Source: Celeribacter ethanolicus (GTDB lineage Bacteria; Pseudomonadota; Alphaproteobacteria; Rhodobacterales; Rhodobacteraceae). From it: a DNA stretch of 64,000 nucleotides. The stretch lies in the NCBI RefSeq assembly GCF_001550095.1, contig NZ_LRUC01000036.1:1-64000 (forward strand). Direction: 5' to 3'. A model generated the notes under the pieces. It did no database searches. It had not been told where the DNA came from and saw only the letters and a list, made by a program, of their open reading frames with translations. This document shows, piece after piece, positions 24,217 to 38,326 of this stretch; position 1 is the stretch's first letter, and every line of letters starts with the position of its first letter. Both the position numbers and the translations under genes were made by a program.

Positions 24217-25899
24217 ATGAATCTCATTCTTGGCGTTGCCATGCCCTTCCTGCTCATCATCGTCGCGTTCCTCGTCGTGGCGCTGGCCTTCGCGCGCATG
24301 TACAAACGCTCCACCCGCGAGGTCAGCCTTGTGAAAACCGGTACGGGCGGGCGCAAGGTGATCATCGACGGCGGCACTCTGGTGGTGCCGGTGTTGCATG
24401 AGGTCACCCGTATCAACATGCGGACCACCCGGCTTGAGGTGCGCCGCGACGGCAATTCCGCTCTGATCACCAAGGACCGTATGCGGGTCGATGTCGGCGT
24501 GGAATTCTACGTCACGGTGCAGGCGACCGAAGAGGGCATCGCGCGCGCCGCCCAGACGCTGGGCGACCGGACGTTCGACGAACGCGCGCTGCGCGAGATG
24601 GTCGAGGGCAAGCTGGTCGATGGTCTGCGTGCCGTGGCGGCCAAGATGGATCTCGACGATCTGCACGAGAATCGGGCGAATTTTGTCCAGCAGGTGCAGC
24701 AGACGGTCACCGAAGACCTGCGCAAGAACGGTCTCGAACTCGAATCCGTGTCGCTGACCGCGCTCGATCAGACTCCGCTCGATGGGCTTGATGAGAACAA
24801 CGTGTTCAACGCCGAAGGTTTGAAGAACCAGGCGGAGCGTATCGCCGACAGCCGCAAACAGCGTGCGGCCATTGAGGCGGAGGCTGAGGTTGCCGTGGCA
24901 CGCTCGCGTCAGGAAGCGGAGGTCAAACGCTACGAGGTCGAGCGTGAGCAGGAAGAGGCCCGCGTTGCCCAGCGTGTGAAAATGGAAGAACTCGGCGCGC
25001 GAGAAGCTGCCGAGAAAGCCCGCAAGCATGAAGAAGCCGCGACAGCCGCCGAACAGGCCCGGATTGCGCGCGAGAAATCCATCGAGATCGCCGAGCAGGA
25101 GCGCCGCAAGGCGATTGAGATCGCCGAACAGGAGCGTCAGATCGCGGTGGCCGAGAAATCCGAGGCCGAAAGCCAGGCCCGCGCGCGCGCCGATCTGGCG
25201 AAGGCCGATGCGATCAAGGCGACCGAATCCATCGAAACGGAGCGTCGCGTGGCGGAAGGGGAGCGTCAGAAACGCCTGACCATCCTTGCCGCAGAGGAAG
25301 AGGCCGAGAGAAACGCGACCTCGATCCGGGTGGCGGCGAAGGCCGAACGCGAAGCGGCGGACGACCGGGCGGCGGCGATGCGCGAACTGGCGCAGGCGGA
25401 AGCCGACAAGGTGACGATCCGCGCCGAGGCCGAAAAGGCCGAACAGCTTGCCCAGGCCGACGGGATGCGCGCCCAGAAACTCGCCGAGGCCGAAGGGACG
25501 CGGGCGCTGGCCGAGGCGGAAAACGGCTTGTCGGCGGCGATCATCGACTTCCGTCTCGCCAAGGCGCGGCTTGAAGCCATGCCGCAGATCGTCGCCGAAA
25601 TGGTGAAACCGGCGGAGAAAATCGGCGGTATCACCATTCACAAGGTCGACGGCCTGACCGGTGGCGGGGTCTCGGGTGTCGAGGCGCCGAAATCCGGGGG
25701 CGACGGGCTGGTCAATCAGGCCTTCGACGAGATGCGCAAGATGGCGTTCCAGCTTCCGGCGCTCGATGCGATCGGCAAGCAGGTCGGCTTGAACATGGAA
25801 AAGGGCATGGGCCAGATGGTGGCGGATGTGCTCGACGTGCCAGCGCCTGTGACGCCCGCGCCGACAGCCGCCGAAAAACCGGCGGTTCCGGAGGCATAA
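24217..25899 (+). CDS. YqiK-type flotillin family protein
   Basis: A 560-residue flotillin/SPFH protein. An N-terminal membrane helix (ILGVAMPFLLIIVAFLVVALAFARM) anchors it. The SPFH/band-7 domain follows (VSLVKTGTGGRKVIIDGGTLVVPVLHEVTRINMRT; DRMRVDVGVEFYVTVQ), then a very long coiled coil rich in Glu, Ala and Arg (residues ~200-440, with IEIAEQERRKAIEIAEQERQ). The C-terminal region (MEKGMGQMVADVLDVP) carries a Pro/Ala tail. Flotillins organise membrane microdomains. It pairs with the YqiJ-type gene 50 bases upstream. Confidence 0.9.
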   Translation: MNLILGVAMPFLLIIVAFLVVALAFARMYKRSTREVSLVKTGTGGRKVIIDGGTLVVPVLHEVTRINMRTTRLEVRRDGNSALITKDRMRVDVGVEFYVTVQATEEGIARAAQTLGDRTFDERALREMVEGKLVDGLRAVAAKMDLDDLHENRANFVQQVQQTVTEDLRKNGLELESVSLTALDQTPLDGLDENNVFNAEGLKNQAERIADSRKQRAAIEAEAEVAVARSRQEAEVKRYEVEREQEEARVAQRVKMEELGAREAAEKARKHEEAATAAEQARIAREKSIEIAEQERRKAIEIAEQERQIAVAEKSEAESQARARADLAKADAIKATESIETERRVAEGERQKRLTILAAEEEAERNATSIRVAAKAEREAADDRAAAMRELAQAEADKVTIRAEAEKAEQLAQADGMRAQKLAEAEGTRALAEAENGLSAAIIDFRLAKARLEAMPQIVAEMVKPAEKIGGITIHKVDGLTGGGVSGVEAPKSGGDGLVNQAFDEMRKMAFQLPALDAIGKQVGLNMEKGMGQMVADVLDVPAPVTPAPTAAEKPAVPEA

Positions 25900-25932
25900 G
25901 CCTCATTCCGCTGGTTTCACGGATATGATGGG

Positions 25933-25964
25933 CGGTCGCGACGGGAGAGATCCCTTCGCGACCG
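25933..25964 (+). terminator. intrinsic terminator after the flotillin gene
   Basis: CGGTCGCGA and TCGCGACCG form a perfect 9-bp stem around a 14-base loop followed by tttgcttt. Confidence 0.7.
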
Positions 25965-26020
25965 TTTGCTTTCCGCCAAGGCAATAGACAGGGCGGTCCG
26001 GCGCGCGTTAAGGACATCGC

Positions 26021-26923
26021 ATGGCCTTCACACTCAAACAGCTTCGCTATTTCATCGCGGTCGCCGAGAGCGGCACCGTGTCGGGTGCGGCCCAGGCGCT
26101 CGCAATTTCGCAATCCGCCGTCACGGAGGCGATCCGGGAGCTGGAGGCGGATCTCGGTGTGCCGCTCTTCACTCGCCATCCGCGCGGTCTCGACATCACC
26201 CACAAGGGGCATCAGTTCCTGCGTCACGCGACCGGGATTCTGGCGGGCGTGTCGGATGCGCGCCACGCCCTGACGCAGGAGAGTGAAGACCTGACGGGGA
26301 CGCTTCATGTCGGGGTAACTTCGCTCGTGGCGGGCTATGTCCTGTCGGATATTCTCGCGCGATTTCGCCGCGCCAACCCGCAGGTGGAGGTGACGGCGCT
26401 GGAGGATACGGGCGACTATCTTGAGCACCTTTTGGTCGGTGGCGAGTTGGATGTGGCGGTGATGGTGACCACCAATATGCGCGACCGCATGGCGCTTCAG
26501 ACCGAGATCATCGACACCTCGCCCTATCAGCTCTGGCTGCCGAACGGGCATGAGTTGACGACTCGTCCATCAGTGTCGATTGAGGACCTGACGGATGAGC
26601 CGATGATCATGCTCAGGATCGACGAGATCGAGGAGGCGACGCGCAAACTCCTGTCGGCTTTCGGGGCGCGTCCGCGCGTGGCGTTTCGCACCCGGTCGGT
26701 GGAGGCGGTGCGGTCGCTGGTCGCGACGGGGGCGGGAATCGCGCTTTTGCCGGAGATGGTGTATCGCCGCTGGTCTCTCGAAGGGGACCGCATTGTGTCC
26801 AGAGATGTCTCGGGAAGCCTACCTGTTGTGCAGGTTGGAATCGTCTGGCGCAAGGGGGCGCCCCTCACGCGGGTGACGCGCGAATTTATTCTGGCGGCAC
26901 AAACCCATAAAAACACAAAGTAA
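26021..26923 (+). CDS. LysR-type transcriptional regulator
   Basis: A 300-residue LysR regulator: helix-turn-helix LKQLRYFIAVAESGTVSGAAQALAISQSAVTEAIRELEADLG and an effector-binding domain beginning GTLHVGVTSLVAGYVLSDIL. AAGGACAT precedes the ATG. It lies immediately upstream of, and in the same direction as, the polyamine-type ABC transporter operon, with two dyads in the gap; control of that operon is plausible. In E. coli the equivalent ydcSTUV-patD operon is associated with a different regulator type, so the pairing here is a local feature. Confidence 0.9.
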   Translation: MAFTLKQLRYFIAVAESGTVSGAAQALAISQSAVTEAIRELEADLGVPLFTRHPRGLDITHKGHQFLRHATGILAGVSDARHALTQESEDLTGTLHVGVTSLVAGYVLSDILARFRRANPQVEVTALEDTGDYLEHLLVGGELDVAVMVTTNMRDRMALQTEIIDTSPYQLWLPNGHELTTRPSVSIEDLTDEPMIMLRIDEIEEATRKLLSAFGARPRVAFRTRSVEAVRSLVATGAGIALLPEMVYRRWSLEGDRIVSRDVSGSLPVVQVGIVWRKGAPLTRVTREFILAAQTHKNTK

Positions 26924-26929
26924 AATTAC

Positions 26930-26950
26930 GGTATCAAAATTTCCGATACC
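26930..26950. promoter_or_regulatory. inverted repeat, possible LysR operator
   Basis: GGTATC-N9-GATACC just after the LysR stop, an A/T-rich centre of the kind bound by LysR proteins. Confidence 0.4.
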
Positions 26951-26970
26951 CAAAACCTGAGAATTGAATT

Positions 26971-26994
26971 TGTGAAACCGATAAGAGTTTCACA
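26971..26994. promoter_or_regulatory. perfect palindrome upstream of the ABC transporter operon
   Basis: TGTGAAAC-N8-GTTTCACA is an 8+8 perfect inverted repeat 47 bases before the binding-protein start. It is a likely protein-binding site; a short RNA hairpin is the alternative. Confidence 0.5.
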
Positions 26995-27041
26995 GGCTTG
27001 TGCGCAAGGGAGAGCAACCTCCCATCGCAACAGGGAAAGCC

Positions 27042-28208
27042 ATGATGACACAGATTTTCAAGGCCTGCGTGTCGGGCCTCGCGCTCACCGCGGCCACCGC
27101 CGTTCCGCTCCAGGCCGCCGATATGATGACCGAGCTTGGAACGGGCGAAGGCGCCGTCTCCATCGTCGCCTGGCCGGGCTATATCGAGCGCGGTGAAACC
27201 GATCCGGCCTTTGACTGGGTGACCAAATTCGAAGAGGCCACCAGCTGTAAGGTCGAGATCAAGACCGCGAACACCTCCGACGAGATGGTCGCACTGATGA
27301 ACGAAGGCGGGTTCGACCTTGTGACCGCCTCCGGCGACGCCTCGCTGCGCCTCATCGCGGGCGGGCGGGTTCAGTCGATCAACACTGATCTGATCCCGAG
27401 CTGGGCGCGGGTCGATGACCGCCTGAAAGATGCGCCCTGGCACACCGTCAAAGGCACGCATTACGGCACACCCTTCATGTGGGGGCCGAATGTGTTGATG
27501 TACAACACCGAAGCCTTCCCCGAAGCGCCGACGAGCTGGAGCGTGGTGTTCGAAGAGATGACTCTTGCCGATGGCGAAAGCAACAAGGGCCGGGTGCAGG
27601 CCTATGACGGGCCGATCTATGTGGCCGACGCCGCGATGTACCTGATGGCGCATCAGCCGGAGCTGGGCATCACCAGCCCCTATGAACTCAATGAAGATCA
27701 ATACGCCGCAGCACTCGATCTTCTCCGCACCCAGCGCACACTGGTGTCGCGCTACTGGCATGACGCCTTCATCCAGATTGATGACTTCAAGAACGAAGGT
27801 ATGGTTGCTTCGTCGTCCTGGCCCTTCATGGTCAATCTCTTGAAGGCTGACGGTGTGGCGGTCGCCTCCGTGATCCCGGAAGAGGGCGCGACGGGCTGGG
27901 CCGATACGCTCATGCTGCATAGCGAGGCGGCGCATCCGAACTGTGCCTATATGTTCATGGAGCACTCCCTGAACTCCAACCTGCAATCCGACCTTTCCGT
28001 CTGGTTCGGCGCCGTACCGTCCGTGCCGGAGGCCTGTGCCGACGGTTCGGGCATGCAGACCGCCGAGGGCTGTTCCGAGAACGGCCTCGACGATTTCGAC
28101 AAGATCCGCTTCTGGCAAACTCCTGTGTCGAGCTGTGAAAGCCAGGGTAGCTGTGTGCCTTATTACCGCTGGGTCTCCGACTACATCGGTGTGATCGGCG
28201 GCCGCTGA
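27042..28208 (+). CDS. polyamine-type ABC transporter substrate-binding protein (YdcS-like)
   Basis: A 388-residue periplasmic protein with a signal peptide (IFKACVSGLALTAATAVPLQA). The mature part (VSIVAWPGYIERGETDPAFDWVTKFEEATSCKVEIKT, FDLVTASGDASLRLIAGGRVQSI, GTPFMWGPNVLMYNTEAF) matches the spermidine/putrescine-binding PotD/YdcS group. Several Cys residues near the C-terminus (ACADGSGMQTAEGCSE, SSCESQGSCVPYY) may form disulfides. Start ATG at 27042, with GGGAAAG upstream. It is the first gene of an importer operon ending in an aminobutyraldehyde dehydrogenase, which points to putrescine or a similar diamine as cargo. Confidence 0.88.
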   Translation: MMTQIFKACVSGLALTAATAVPLQAADMMTELGTGEGAVSIVAWPGYIERGETDPAFDWVTKFEEATSCKVEIKTANTSDEMVALMNEGGFDLVTASGDASLRLIAGGRVQSINTDLIPSWARVDDRLKDAPWHTVKGTHYGTPFMWGPNVLMYNTEAFPEAPTSWSVVFEEMTLADGESNKGRVQAYDGPIYVADAAMYLMAHQPELGITSPYELNEDQYAAALDLLRTQRTLVSRYWHDAFIQIDDFKNEGMVASSSWPFMVNLLKADGVAVASVIPEEGATGWADTLMLHSEAAHPNCAYMFMEHSLNSNLQSDLSVWFGAVPSVPEACADGSGMQTAEGCSENGLDDFDKIRFWQTPVSSCESQGSCVPYYRWVSDYIGVIGGR

Positions 28209-28264
28209 TCTTAAAACCGCCCGGACCCAGGAGCGGTCCGGGCGCCCTCCCTGAAAGACCAAAG

Positions 28265-29248
28265 ATGACTGATGCAGTAACCTTCCGGGGCGTGTCGCGC
28301 CATTTCGGAATTGTGAAAGCCGTGGATGAGGTGGATCTCTCGATCCGCGATGGCGAGTTTTTTGCCATGCTCGGGCCGTCGGGCTCCGGCAAGACCACCT
28401 GCCTGCGCCTGATCGCTGGCTTCGAACAGCCGACCGCGGGCCATATCGAGATTTTCGGCGAACGCGCCGAGGGTGTGCCGCCTTACCTGCGCAATGTGAA
28501 CACTGTGTTCCAGAACTACGCGCTCTTCCCGCATATGAATGTGCGCGACAACGTGGCCTTCGGGCTTCGGGTCAAGGGCGTCGGCCGCGCCGAACGTCAC
28601 CGTGCCGCGGAAGAGGCTTTGGAGCTTGTCGAGCTGGGCGGCTATGGCAATCGTCGTGCAGGCGAGCTTTCGGGCGGGCAGCGTCAACGCGTGGCTCTGG
28701 CCCGTGCGCTGGTCAACAAACCGCGCGTCGTTTTGCTCGACGAACCTCTGGGCGCGCTCGATCTCAAGCTGCGCGAACAGATGCAGGAAGAGCTGCGGAA
28801 ATTGCAGCGCGCTTTGGGGTTGACCTTCGTGTTCGTCACCCACGATCAGGACGAGGCCCTGTCGATGGCCGATCGTGTCGCGGTGTTTGCCGAGGGTAAA
28901 ATCCAGCAGGTCGGCACCTCCGAGGACATCTATCGCCGTCCCAACACCCGCTTCGTGGCGGATTTCGTCGGCTCGTCGAATGTGCTTCCCGCTGATCTGG
29001 TGGGGGCGGGCGCGTCGGGGCAATGGGCCTCTCTGCGTCCTGAAGATGTTGTGCTTGATGCCTCCGGGCGTGAAGCCACGGTGACGGGGCGTTATTTCCA
29101 CGGGCGTGTCACGAAGCTCTCGCTGGATCTGGCGGGCCAGAGCCTCACCGCCCTGATCCCGGCCCGGGAGGATGCGCCCGAGATCGGTGAGACGACAAAG
29201 ATTTCCTGGGACCCGGCCCGCGTGCATGTGATGGGGCAGGGCGCATGA
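28265..29248 (+). CDS. polyamine-type ABC transporter ATPase (PotA/YdcT-like)
   Basis: A 327-residue ATPase: Walker A GPSGSGKTT (near residues 37-45), Q-loop FQNYALFPHM, signature LSGGQRQRVALARAL, Walker B VVLLDEPLGALD, switch His in VFVTHDQDEAL. A C-terminal TOBE domain (WASLRPEDVVLDASGREATVTGRYFHGRVTKLSLDLAG) is present as in PotA. The stop overlaps the next permease start by 4 bases (ATGA), showing translational coupling. It energises uptake through the two permeases that follow. Confidence 0.93.
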   Translation: MTDAVTFRGVSRHFGIVKAVDEVDLSIRDGEFFAMLGPSGSGKTTCLRLIAGFEQPTAGHIEIFGERAEGVPPYLRNVNTVFQNYALFPHMNVRDNVAFGLRVKGVGRAERHRAAEEALELVELGGYGNRRAGELSGGQRQRVALARALVNKPRVVLLDEPLGALDLKLREQMQEELRKLQRALGLTFVFVTHDQDEALSMADRVAVFAEGKIQQVGTSEDIYRRPNTRFVADFVGSSNVLPADLVGAGASGQWASLRPEDVVLDASGREATVTGRYFHGRVTKLSLDLAGQSLTALIPAREDAPEIGETTKISWDPARVHVMGQGA

Positions 29249-30198
29249 GCGATCTCTCCTCAAATGCGGCCATTTTTGCCCCGCGTTCCGGCCCGCTGGC
29301 GCGCACGGTCGACTGGATCATCCGTCACCCGCGGATGTTCACCTTCCTCATGGTGCTGCCGATCACGCTTTGGTTGGGCATCGTCTATATCGGGGCTCTG
29401 ATCGCGCTTCTGATCCAGAGTTTCTTCTCCATCGACGAGTTCTCCGGCATCATCGTGCATGAGGTCACGCTCAAGACCTATGGCGAGCTTTTGCGGCCCT
29501 ATAACCTCGACATCATCCTGCGCACGGTTGGCATGGCCGCGGCCGTTACTGTAGCCGCCGCGATTGTCGCCTTTCCCATCGCCTATTTCGCGGCGCGTTA
29601 CGCCAAGGGGAAATGGAAGGCGCTGTTCTATATCGGCGTGATGCTGCCCCTGTGGTCAAGCTATCTCGTGAAGGTCTACGCTTGGAAACTTGTGCTCGCG
29701 AAGGAGGGCATTCTGAACTGGGTCTTTGCCAAGCTGCATCTGACCTGGCTTTTGGACGGGGTCCTGTCGATCCCGGTGATTGGCGGCAATTCCCTGTCCG
29801 TGAGCTATATCGGCACCTTCCTCGTGTTTCTCTACATCTGGCTGCCCTATATGATCATCCCGGTGCAGGCCTCTCTGGAACGTGTGTCCAAAGACCTGAC
29901 CGAAGCCGCCGCCGATCTGGGCGCGACGCCCAAGCAAAGCTTTCGCATGGTGCTGTTTCCGCTCGCACTTCCGGGTGTTGTGGCGGGTTCCATCTTCACC
30001 TTTTCCCTGACGCTCGGCGATTACATCGTGCCGCAGATCGTCGGCAACTCGCGCCTCTTCATCGGGCAGGCGGTCTATACCCAACAGGGCACCGCCGGGA
30101 ACATCCCGCTCGCCGCCGCTTTCACCGTGGTGCCGATCGTGATCATGGGGATTTATCTCTGGGGCGCGCGCAAAATGGGGGCTTTCGATGCACTCTGA
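29245..30198 (+). CDS. polyamine-type ABC transporter permease (PotB/YdcU-like)
   Basis: A 317-residue inner-membrane permease with six helices and the EAA loop (EAAADLGATPKQSFRMVLFPLALPGVVAGSI) that docks with the ATPase. The N-terminal cytoplasmic segment (SDLSSNAAIFAPRSGPLARTVDWII) precedes the first helix. It overlaps the ATPase gene by 4 bases and the next permease by 11, so the two permeases are made together. Confidence 0.92.
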   Translation: MSDLSSNAAIFAPRSGPLARTVDWIIRHPRMFTFLMVLPITLWLGIVYIGALIALLIQSFFSIDEFSGIIVHEVTLKTYGELLRPYNLDIILRTVGMAAAVTVAAAIVAFPIAYFAARYAKGKWKALFYIGVMLPLWSSYLVKVYAWKLVLAKEGILNWVFAKLHLTWLLDGVLSIPVIGGNSLSVSYIGTFLVFLYIWLPYMIIPVQASLERVSKDLTEAAADLGATPKQSFRMVLFPLALPGVVAGSIFTFSLTLGDYIVPQIVGNSRLFIGQAVYTQQGTAGNIPLAAAFTVVPIVIMGIYLWGARKMGAFDAL

Positions 30199-30997
30199 CA
30201 CCCGTTCACCTCTGGGCCTGAAAATTGCCGCCTTCGGAGGCTTGTTCTTTCTCCTCGCTCCCATCGCGCTCATCTTCCTCTATGCGTTTTCGACCGAAGA
30301 AAAGAGCTTTCAATGGCCGCCGCCCGGTTTCACCACCAAATGGATCGGCGTCACCTTGGGGCGCGCGGATGTGTGGCAGGCCATGGGACTTTCCGTCAAA
30401 GTTGCCGCGATCTCGACCGTTCTGGCGCTTCTCCTCGGCACGCTGACTGCTGCCGCTGTGGCCCGGTCCAAATTCTTCGGACGCGAAACCATTTCGCTTC
30501 TGGTGATCCTCCCCATCGCTTTGCCGGGGATCATCACCGGGATTTCACTGCGGTCCGCGTTTTCGCTTCTGGACATTCCGTTCAGCACTTGGACCATCGT
30601 TTTGGGGCACGCGACCTTTTGTATCGTGATCGTCTACAACAACGCGGTGGCCCGGTTCCGGCGGACCTCCGGCGCGCTGATCGACGCCTCTATGGATTTG
30701 GGGGCGGATGGCTTGCAGACCTTCCGCCTCGTGATCCTGCCCAATATCGCAACCGCTTTGCTGGCGGGGGGGATGCTGGCCTTTGCCCTCAGTTTCGATG
30801 AGGTCATCGTCACCACATTCACCGCCGGCAACCAGACCACCTTGCCGATCTGGATGCTCGAAGAGCTCGTCCGCCCGCGCCAACGCCCTGTGACCAATGT
30901 GGTCGCCATGGCGGTCGTGATCGTGACGGTCCTTCCGATCCTTGCGGCCTATTATCTGACCAAAGACGGCGAACACACCGCCGGTTCCGAGAAATAA
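30188..30997 (+). CDS. polyamine-type ABC transporter permease (PotC/YdcV-like)
   Basis: A 269-residue permease with six membrane helices and an EAA-like loop (DASMDLGADGLQTFRLVILPNIATALLAGGMLAFALSFDEVIV), typical of PotC-type proteins. Its ATG lies within the end of the preceding permease gene. It completes the transporter and is followed after 18 bases by the dehydrogenase gene. Confidence 0.92.
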   Translation: MHSDTRSPLGLKIAAFGGLFFLLAPIALIFLYAFSTEEKSFQWPPPGFTTKWIGVTLGRADVWQAMGLSVKVAAISTVLALLLGTLTAAAVARSKFFGRETISLLVILPIALPGIITGISLRSAFSLLDIPFSTWTIVLGHATFCIVIVYNNAVARFRRTSGALIDASMDLGADGLQTFRLVILPNIATALLAGGMLAFALSFDEVIVTTFTAGNQTTLPIWMLEELVRPRQRPVTNVVAMAVVIVTVLPILAAYYLTKDGEHTAGSEK

Positions 30998-31015
30998 GAA
31001 CAGGGAGACACCCCC

Positions 31016-32452
31016 ATGACGACCCTCATGAGCACGCAAATGCTGATCGGCGCGAAACTCGTTTCCGGCACCGAGACCGAGGAAAACATCCTCAATCCGC
31101 GCACGGGAGAGATCATCACGACCCTGCCGGAGGCCTCGCTGGCGCAGGTCGAAGAGGCGGTTTCGGCGGCCGAGAAGGCCTTTGAAGGCTGGTCCCGCAC
31201 CACGCCCGCCGAGCGCTCCGGCTATCTGTTGAAGATCGCCGATAAGATCGAGGCGGAGGCGGAAAACCTCGCCGCGCTCGAAGCGCTCAACTGCGGCAAA
31301 CCCGGTCCTATGGCGCTGGGCGACGAGTTGCCCGCGATCATCGACTGTTTCCGGTTTTTCGCAGGTGCTGTGCGCTGCATGACCGGGCCTGTGGCTGGCG
31401 AATATCTTGCGGGCCATACCTCGATGATCCGCCGTGACCCCATCGGGATCGTCGCCTCCATCGCGCCGTGGAACTATCCGCTGATGATGATGGCATGGAA
31501 AATCGCGCCCGCCATCGGGGCGGGCAACACGGTGGTGTTCAAACCCTCCGAGCAGACCCCGTTGACAGCCCTTGCCATGGCGAAAATCTTTGCCGAGGTC
31601 CTGCCGGAAGGTGTGGTGAATATCATTCTCGGACGTGGTGAGACGGTCGGTTCCGCTCTGATCAACCACCCGAAAGTGGCCATGATTTCGCTCACTGGCG
31701 ACATCGCGACAGGGCGCAAGATTTTGGAAGCCGCGAACAAGACGATCAAACGCACCCATCTCGAACTGGGCGGCAAAGCGCCGGTCATCGTGTTCAACGA
31801 TGCCGATCTTGAGGCTACGGTGGCGGGGCTTCGTGCGTTCAGCTTCTACAATGCGGGTCAGGACTGTACTGCCGCCTGCCGCATTTATGTTCAAGGCGAG
31901 GTTTACGACAAATTCGTCGCCGATCTGACCGACACGGTCGCCGACATTCCCTTTGGCAACGAGGACGACAGCCTCAACGAGATCGGCCCGCTGATTTCCT
32001 TGCGGCAACGCGACCGGGTGGCGAGTTTCGTGGCGCGTGCGCGCGAGGCCAATCATATCGAGATCACCACCGGCGGCGAGATTCCCGAGGGTCCGGGCTA
32101 TTACTACAAACCGACCGTGGTCGCTGGTGCGCTCCAAACCGACGAGATTGTGCGGCGCGAGGTGTTTGGTCCAGTGGTGTCCGTCACCCGGTTTGACGAG
32201 CCGGAAGAGGCGATCAAATGGGCGAATGACAGCGATTACGGCCTCGCCTCCTCGGTCTGGACCAAGGATGTCTCCAAGGGCATGCAGGTCGCGGCCAAGC
32301 TTCAGTACGGTTGCACCTGGGTGAATACCCATTTCATGCTCGCCAACGAAATGCCGCACGGGGGCATGAAGCAATCGGGCTATGGCAAGGATATGTCGTC
32401 TTACGCGCTCGAAGACTATTCGGTCGTGCGTCATGTGATGGTCGCGCATTGA
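31016..32452 (+). CDS. gamma-aminobutyraldehyde dehydrogenase-like aldehyde dehydrogenase
   Basis: A 478-residue NAD-linked aldehyde dehydrogenase. Catalytic Glu is E250 in LELGGKAP and the nucleophile C284 in [11 protein letters not shown]; cofactor segments are [32 protein letters not shown] and SLTGDIATG. The [14 protein letters not shown] block and length match E. coli PatD (YdcW), which oxidises 4-aminobutyraldehyde to GABA during putrescine breakdown. Being last in a polyamine importer operon, as in ydcSTUV-patD, supports that role. GGGAGA is the ribosome binding site. Confidence 0.88.
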   Translation: MTTLMSTQMLIGAKLVSGTETEENILNPRTGEIITTLPEASLAQVEEAVSAAEKAFEGWSRTTPAERSGYLLKIADKIEAEAENLAALEALNCGKPGPMALGDELPAIIDCFRFFAGAVRCMTGPVAGEYLAGHTSMIRRDPIGIVASIAPWNYPLMMMAWKIAPAIGAGNTVVFKPSEQTPLTALAMAKIFAEVLPEGVVNIILGRGETVGSALINHPKVAMISLTGDIATGRKILEAANKTIKRTHLELGGKAPVIVFNDADLEATVAGLRAFSFYNAGQDCTAACRIYVQGEVYDKFVADLTDTVADIPFGNEDDSLNEIGPLISLRQRDRVASFVARAREANHIEITTGGEIPEGPGYYYKPTVVAGALQTDEIVRREVFGPVVSVTRFDEPEEAIKWANDSDYGLASSVWTKDVSKGMQVAAKLQYGCTWVNTHFMLANEMPHGGMKQSGYGKDMSSYALEDYSVVRHVMVAH

Positions 32453-32549
32453 CGGGACGCTGACGGGCGATGTCAGGCACCGCCCGTCTGGTGTTTCTTT
32501 GGGGGGGGGGCGTGCAGCACCAGCCCGATCCGGCCTTCATTGCACATGA

Positions 32550-32575
32550 AAAGGGCACCGGTTTCGGTACCCTTT
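32550..32575. terminator. bidirectional terminator between the dehydrogenase and ppsA
   Basis: AAAGGGCACC and GGTACCCTTT pair with one mismatch around a short loop. The convergent genes end on either side. Confidence 0.55.
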
Positions 32576-32594
32576 GTCGTGGTCAAAGCCGGTT

Positions 32595-37083
<4,489 letters not shown>

Positions 37084-37087
<4 letters not shown>

Positions 37088-37368
37088 CCGCCCCCCGCCC
37101 CCCGCATGACGATGTCGAACAGGCCGCCCGCCGCGCCGTCGCACGCGAGAAAATGGGCCGCGCCGTGCCGGAACCCTCGCTCGGCGCCCGTTTGGGGCAG
37201 ATCGGCATTCTCGGCTGGGCCATCGTGACGCCGATCCTGATCGGTATCGTTTTGGGACGCCTTGCGGATCGGCATTTCGAGACGGGGATTTTCTTTACCG
37301 CGCCCGCGATCTTTATCGGTGCAGGCATCGGGTTTTACAGCGCATGGAAATGGATGCACAGCCAATGA
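37084..37368 (+). CDS. atpQ: AtpQ, AtpI-like membrane protein of N-type ATPase
   Basis: A 94-residue protein with a basic N-terminus and two helices (LGQIGILGWAIVTPILIGIVLGRLAD; IFFTAPAIFIGAGIGFYSAWKWM), the AtpI/AtpQ layout. It probably assists c-ring assembly or Mg2+/ion handling, as proposed for AtpI. It occupies the third position typical of N-ATPase operons and overlaps both neighbours by ATGA. Confidence 0.8.
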
Positions 37369-37634
37369 CCGAGCAAACCTATATCCTTCTCGGCCTGCTT
37401 CTCGGCTTTGCCGTTGGTCTTCTGCATTTCGCCTCGCTCAGACGCGTGACGGCGATGTATCTGTCGGGCACCTCCACGGCGCGCGCGATCATTCTGCAAC
37501 TTGGGCGCCTCGTTCTGGTTGCCGCTCTGCTCGTGTTCCTTGCGCTGAAAGGCGCGCTGCCCTTGCTGGCCGGGGCGGGGGGGCTGCTCCTTGCCCGCAT
37601 CGTCATCCTGCGCCGCAGCCGGAAGGAGGGATGA
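37365..37634 (+). CDS. atpR: AtpR, N-type ATPase-specific membrane protein
   Basis: An 89-residue protein with three predicted helices and a conserved-looking basic loop (LHFASLRRVTAMYL), matching AtpR, which is found only in N-ATPase operons. A role in c-ring assembly has been suggested in the literature on these operons but I know of no firm demonstration. The ATG at 37365 overlaps the atpQ stop; an upstream ATG at 37344 is inside atpQ and lacks a ribosome binding site. Confidence 0.78.
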   Translation: MTEQTYILLGLLLGFAVGLLHFASLRRVTAMYLSGTSTARAIILQLGRLVLVAALLVFLALKGALPLLAGAGGLLLARIVILRRSRKEG

Positions 37635-38326
37635 TGGACAACCCGCTTTCCATTGAGCCGCTTTTCCACATCGGCCCGGTGCCCATCACCCAGCCGGTCG
37701 TGGTCACATGGGCGATCATGCTGGCGCTTGGGGTGTTTTCCTATGTCGCCACGCGGCATCTCAGGATCGTCCCCACGAAAACCCAGACCGTTCTGGAGCT
37801 TTTCGTCACCACCATCGAGGGGCAGGTGCGCGATGTGATGAATGGCGATCCGAAACCCTATCGCACGTTGATCGGGACGATATTCCTGTTCATTCTTGTG
37901 GCCAACTGGTCCTCGCTCATTCCGGGGATCGAGCCGCCCACGGCGCATATCGAAACCGACGCCGCACTGGCGCTCATCGTTTTCGTCGCCATTCTCAGGT
38001 TCGGCATCGGGTCGCGCGGGGTCAGGGGCTATCTCGCCACCTTCGCAGAGCCCACCTGGGTGATGATCCCGCTCAACATCGTCGAACAGATCACCCGCAC
38101 CTTTTCCCTCATCGTGCGCCTTTTCGGCAATGTCATGAGTGGGGTCTTCGTGATCAGCATCGTGCTTTCTCTTGCCGGTCTGTTTGTGCCGATCCCGCTC
38201 ATGGCGCTCGATCTGCTCACTGGCACGGTGCAGGCCTATATCTTCGCCATTCTCGCCACGGTCTTCATCGGCGCGGCCGTCGCCGAGACTCCATCCCCCC
38301 AGTCAAAGGAGGACATATCCCAATGA
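37634..38326 (+). CDS. atpB: N-type ATPase a subunit
   Basis: A 230-residue membrane stator subunit that forms the ion half-channels. The essential Arg lies in [13 protein letters not shown], and ANWSSLIPG and the C-terminal helix [21 protein letters not shown] are typical. Start: tandem ATGs at 37631 and 37634; the second has AAGGAGG at better spacing, the first gives an ATGA overlap with atpR. It overlaps atpE by ATGA. Confidence 0.9.
   Translation: MDNPLSIEPLFHIGPVPITQPVVVTWAIMLALGVFSYVATRHLRIVPTKTQTVLELFVTTIEGQVRDVMNGDPKPYRTLIGTIFLFILVANWSSLIPGIEPPTAHIETDAALALIVFVAILRFGIGSRGVRGYLATFAEPTWVMIPLNIVEQITRTFSLIVRLFGNVMSGVFVISIVLSLAGLFVPIPLMALDLLTGTVQAYIFAILATVFIGAAVAETPSPQSKEDISQ

Noticed and set aside
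30545-32449. long minus-strand frame opposite the permease and dehydrogenase
   Set aside because: Antisense shadow; the plus strand carries clear catalytic motifs of an aldehyde dehydrogenase.
32501-32510. run of ten G between the dehydrogenase and ppsA as a phase-variation switch
   Set aside because: It lies between convergent gene ends, not in a promoter or reading frame, so slippage would change nothing evident. A sequencing or assembly length error is as likely.
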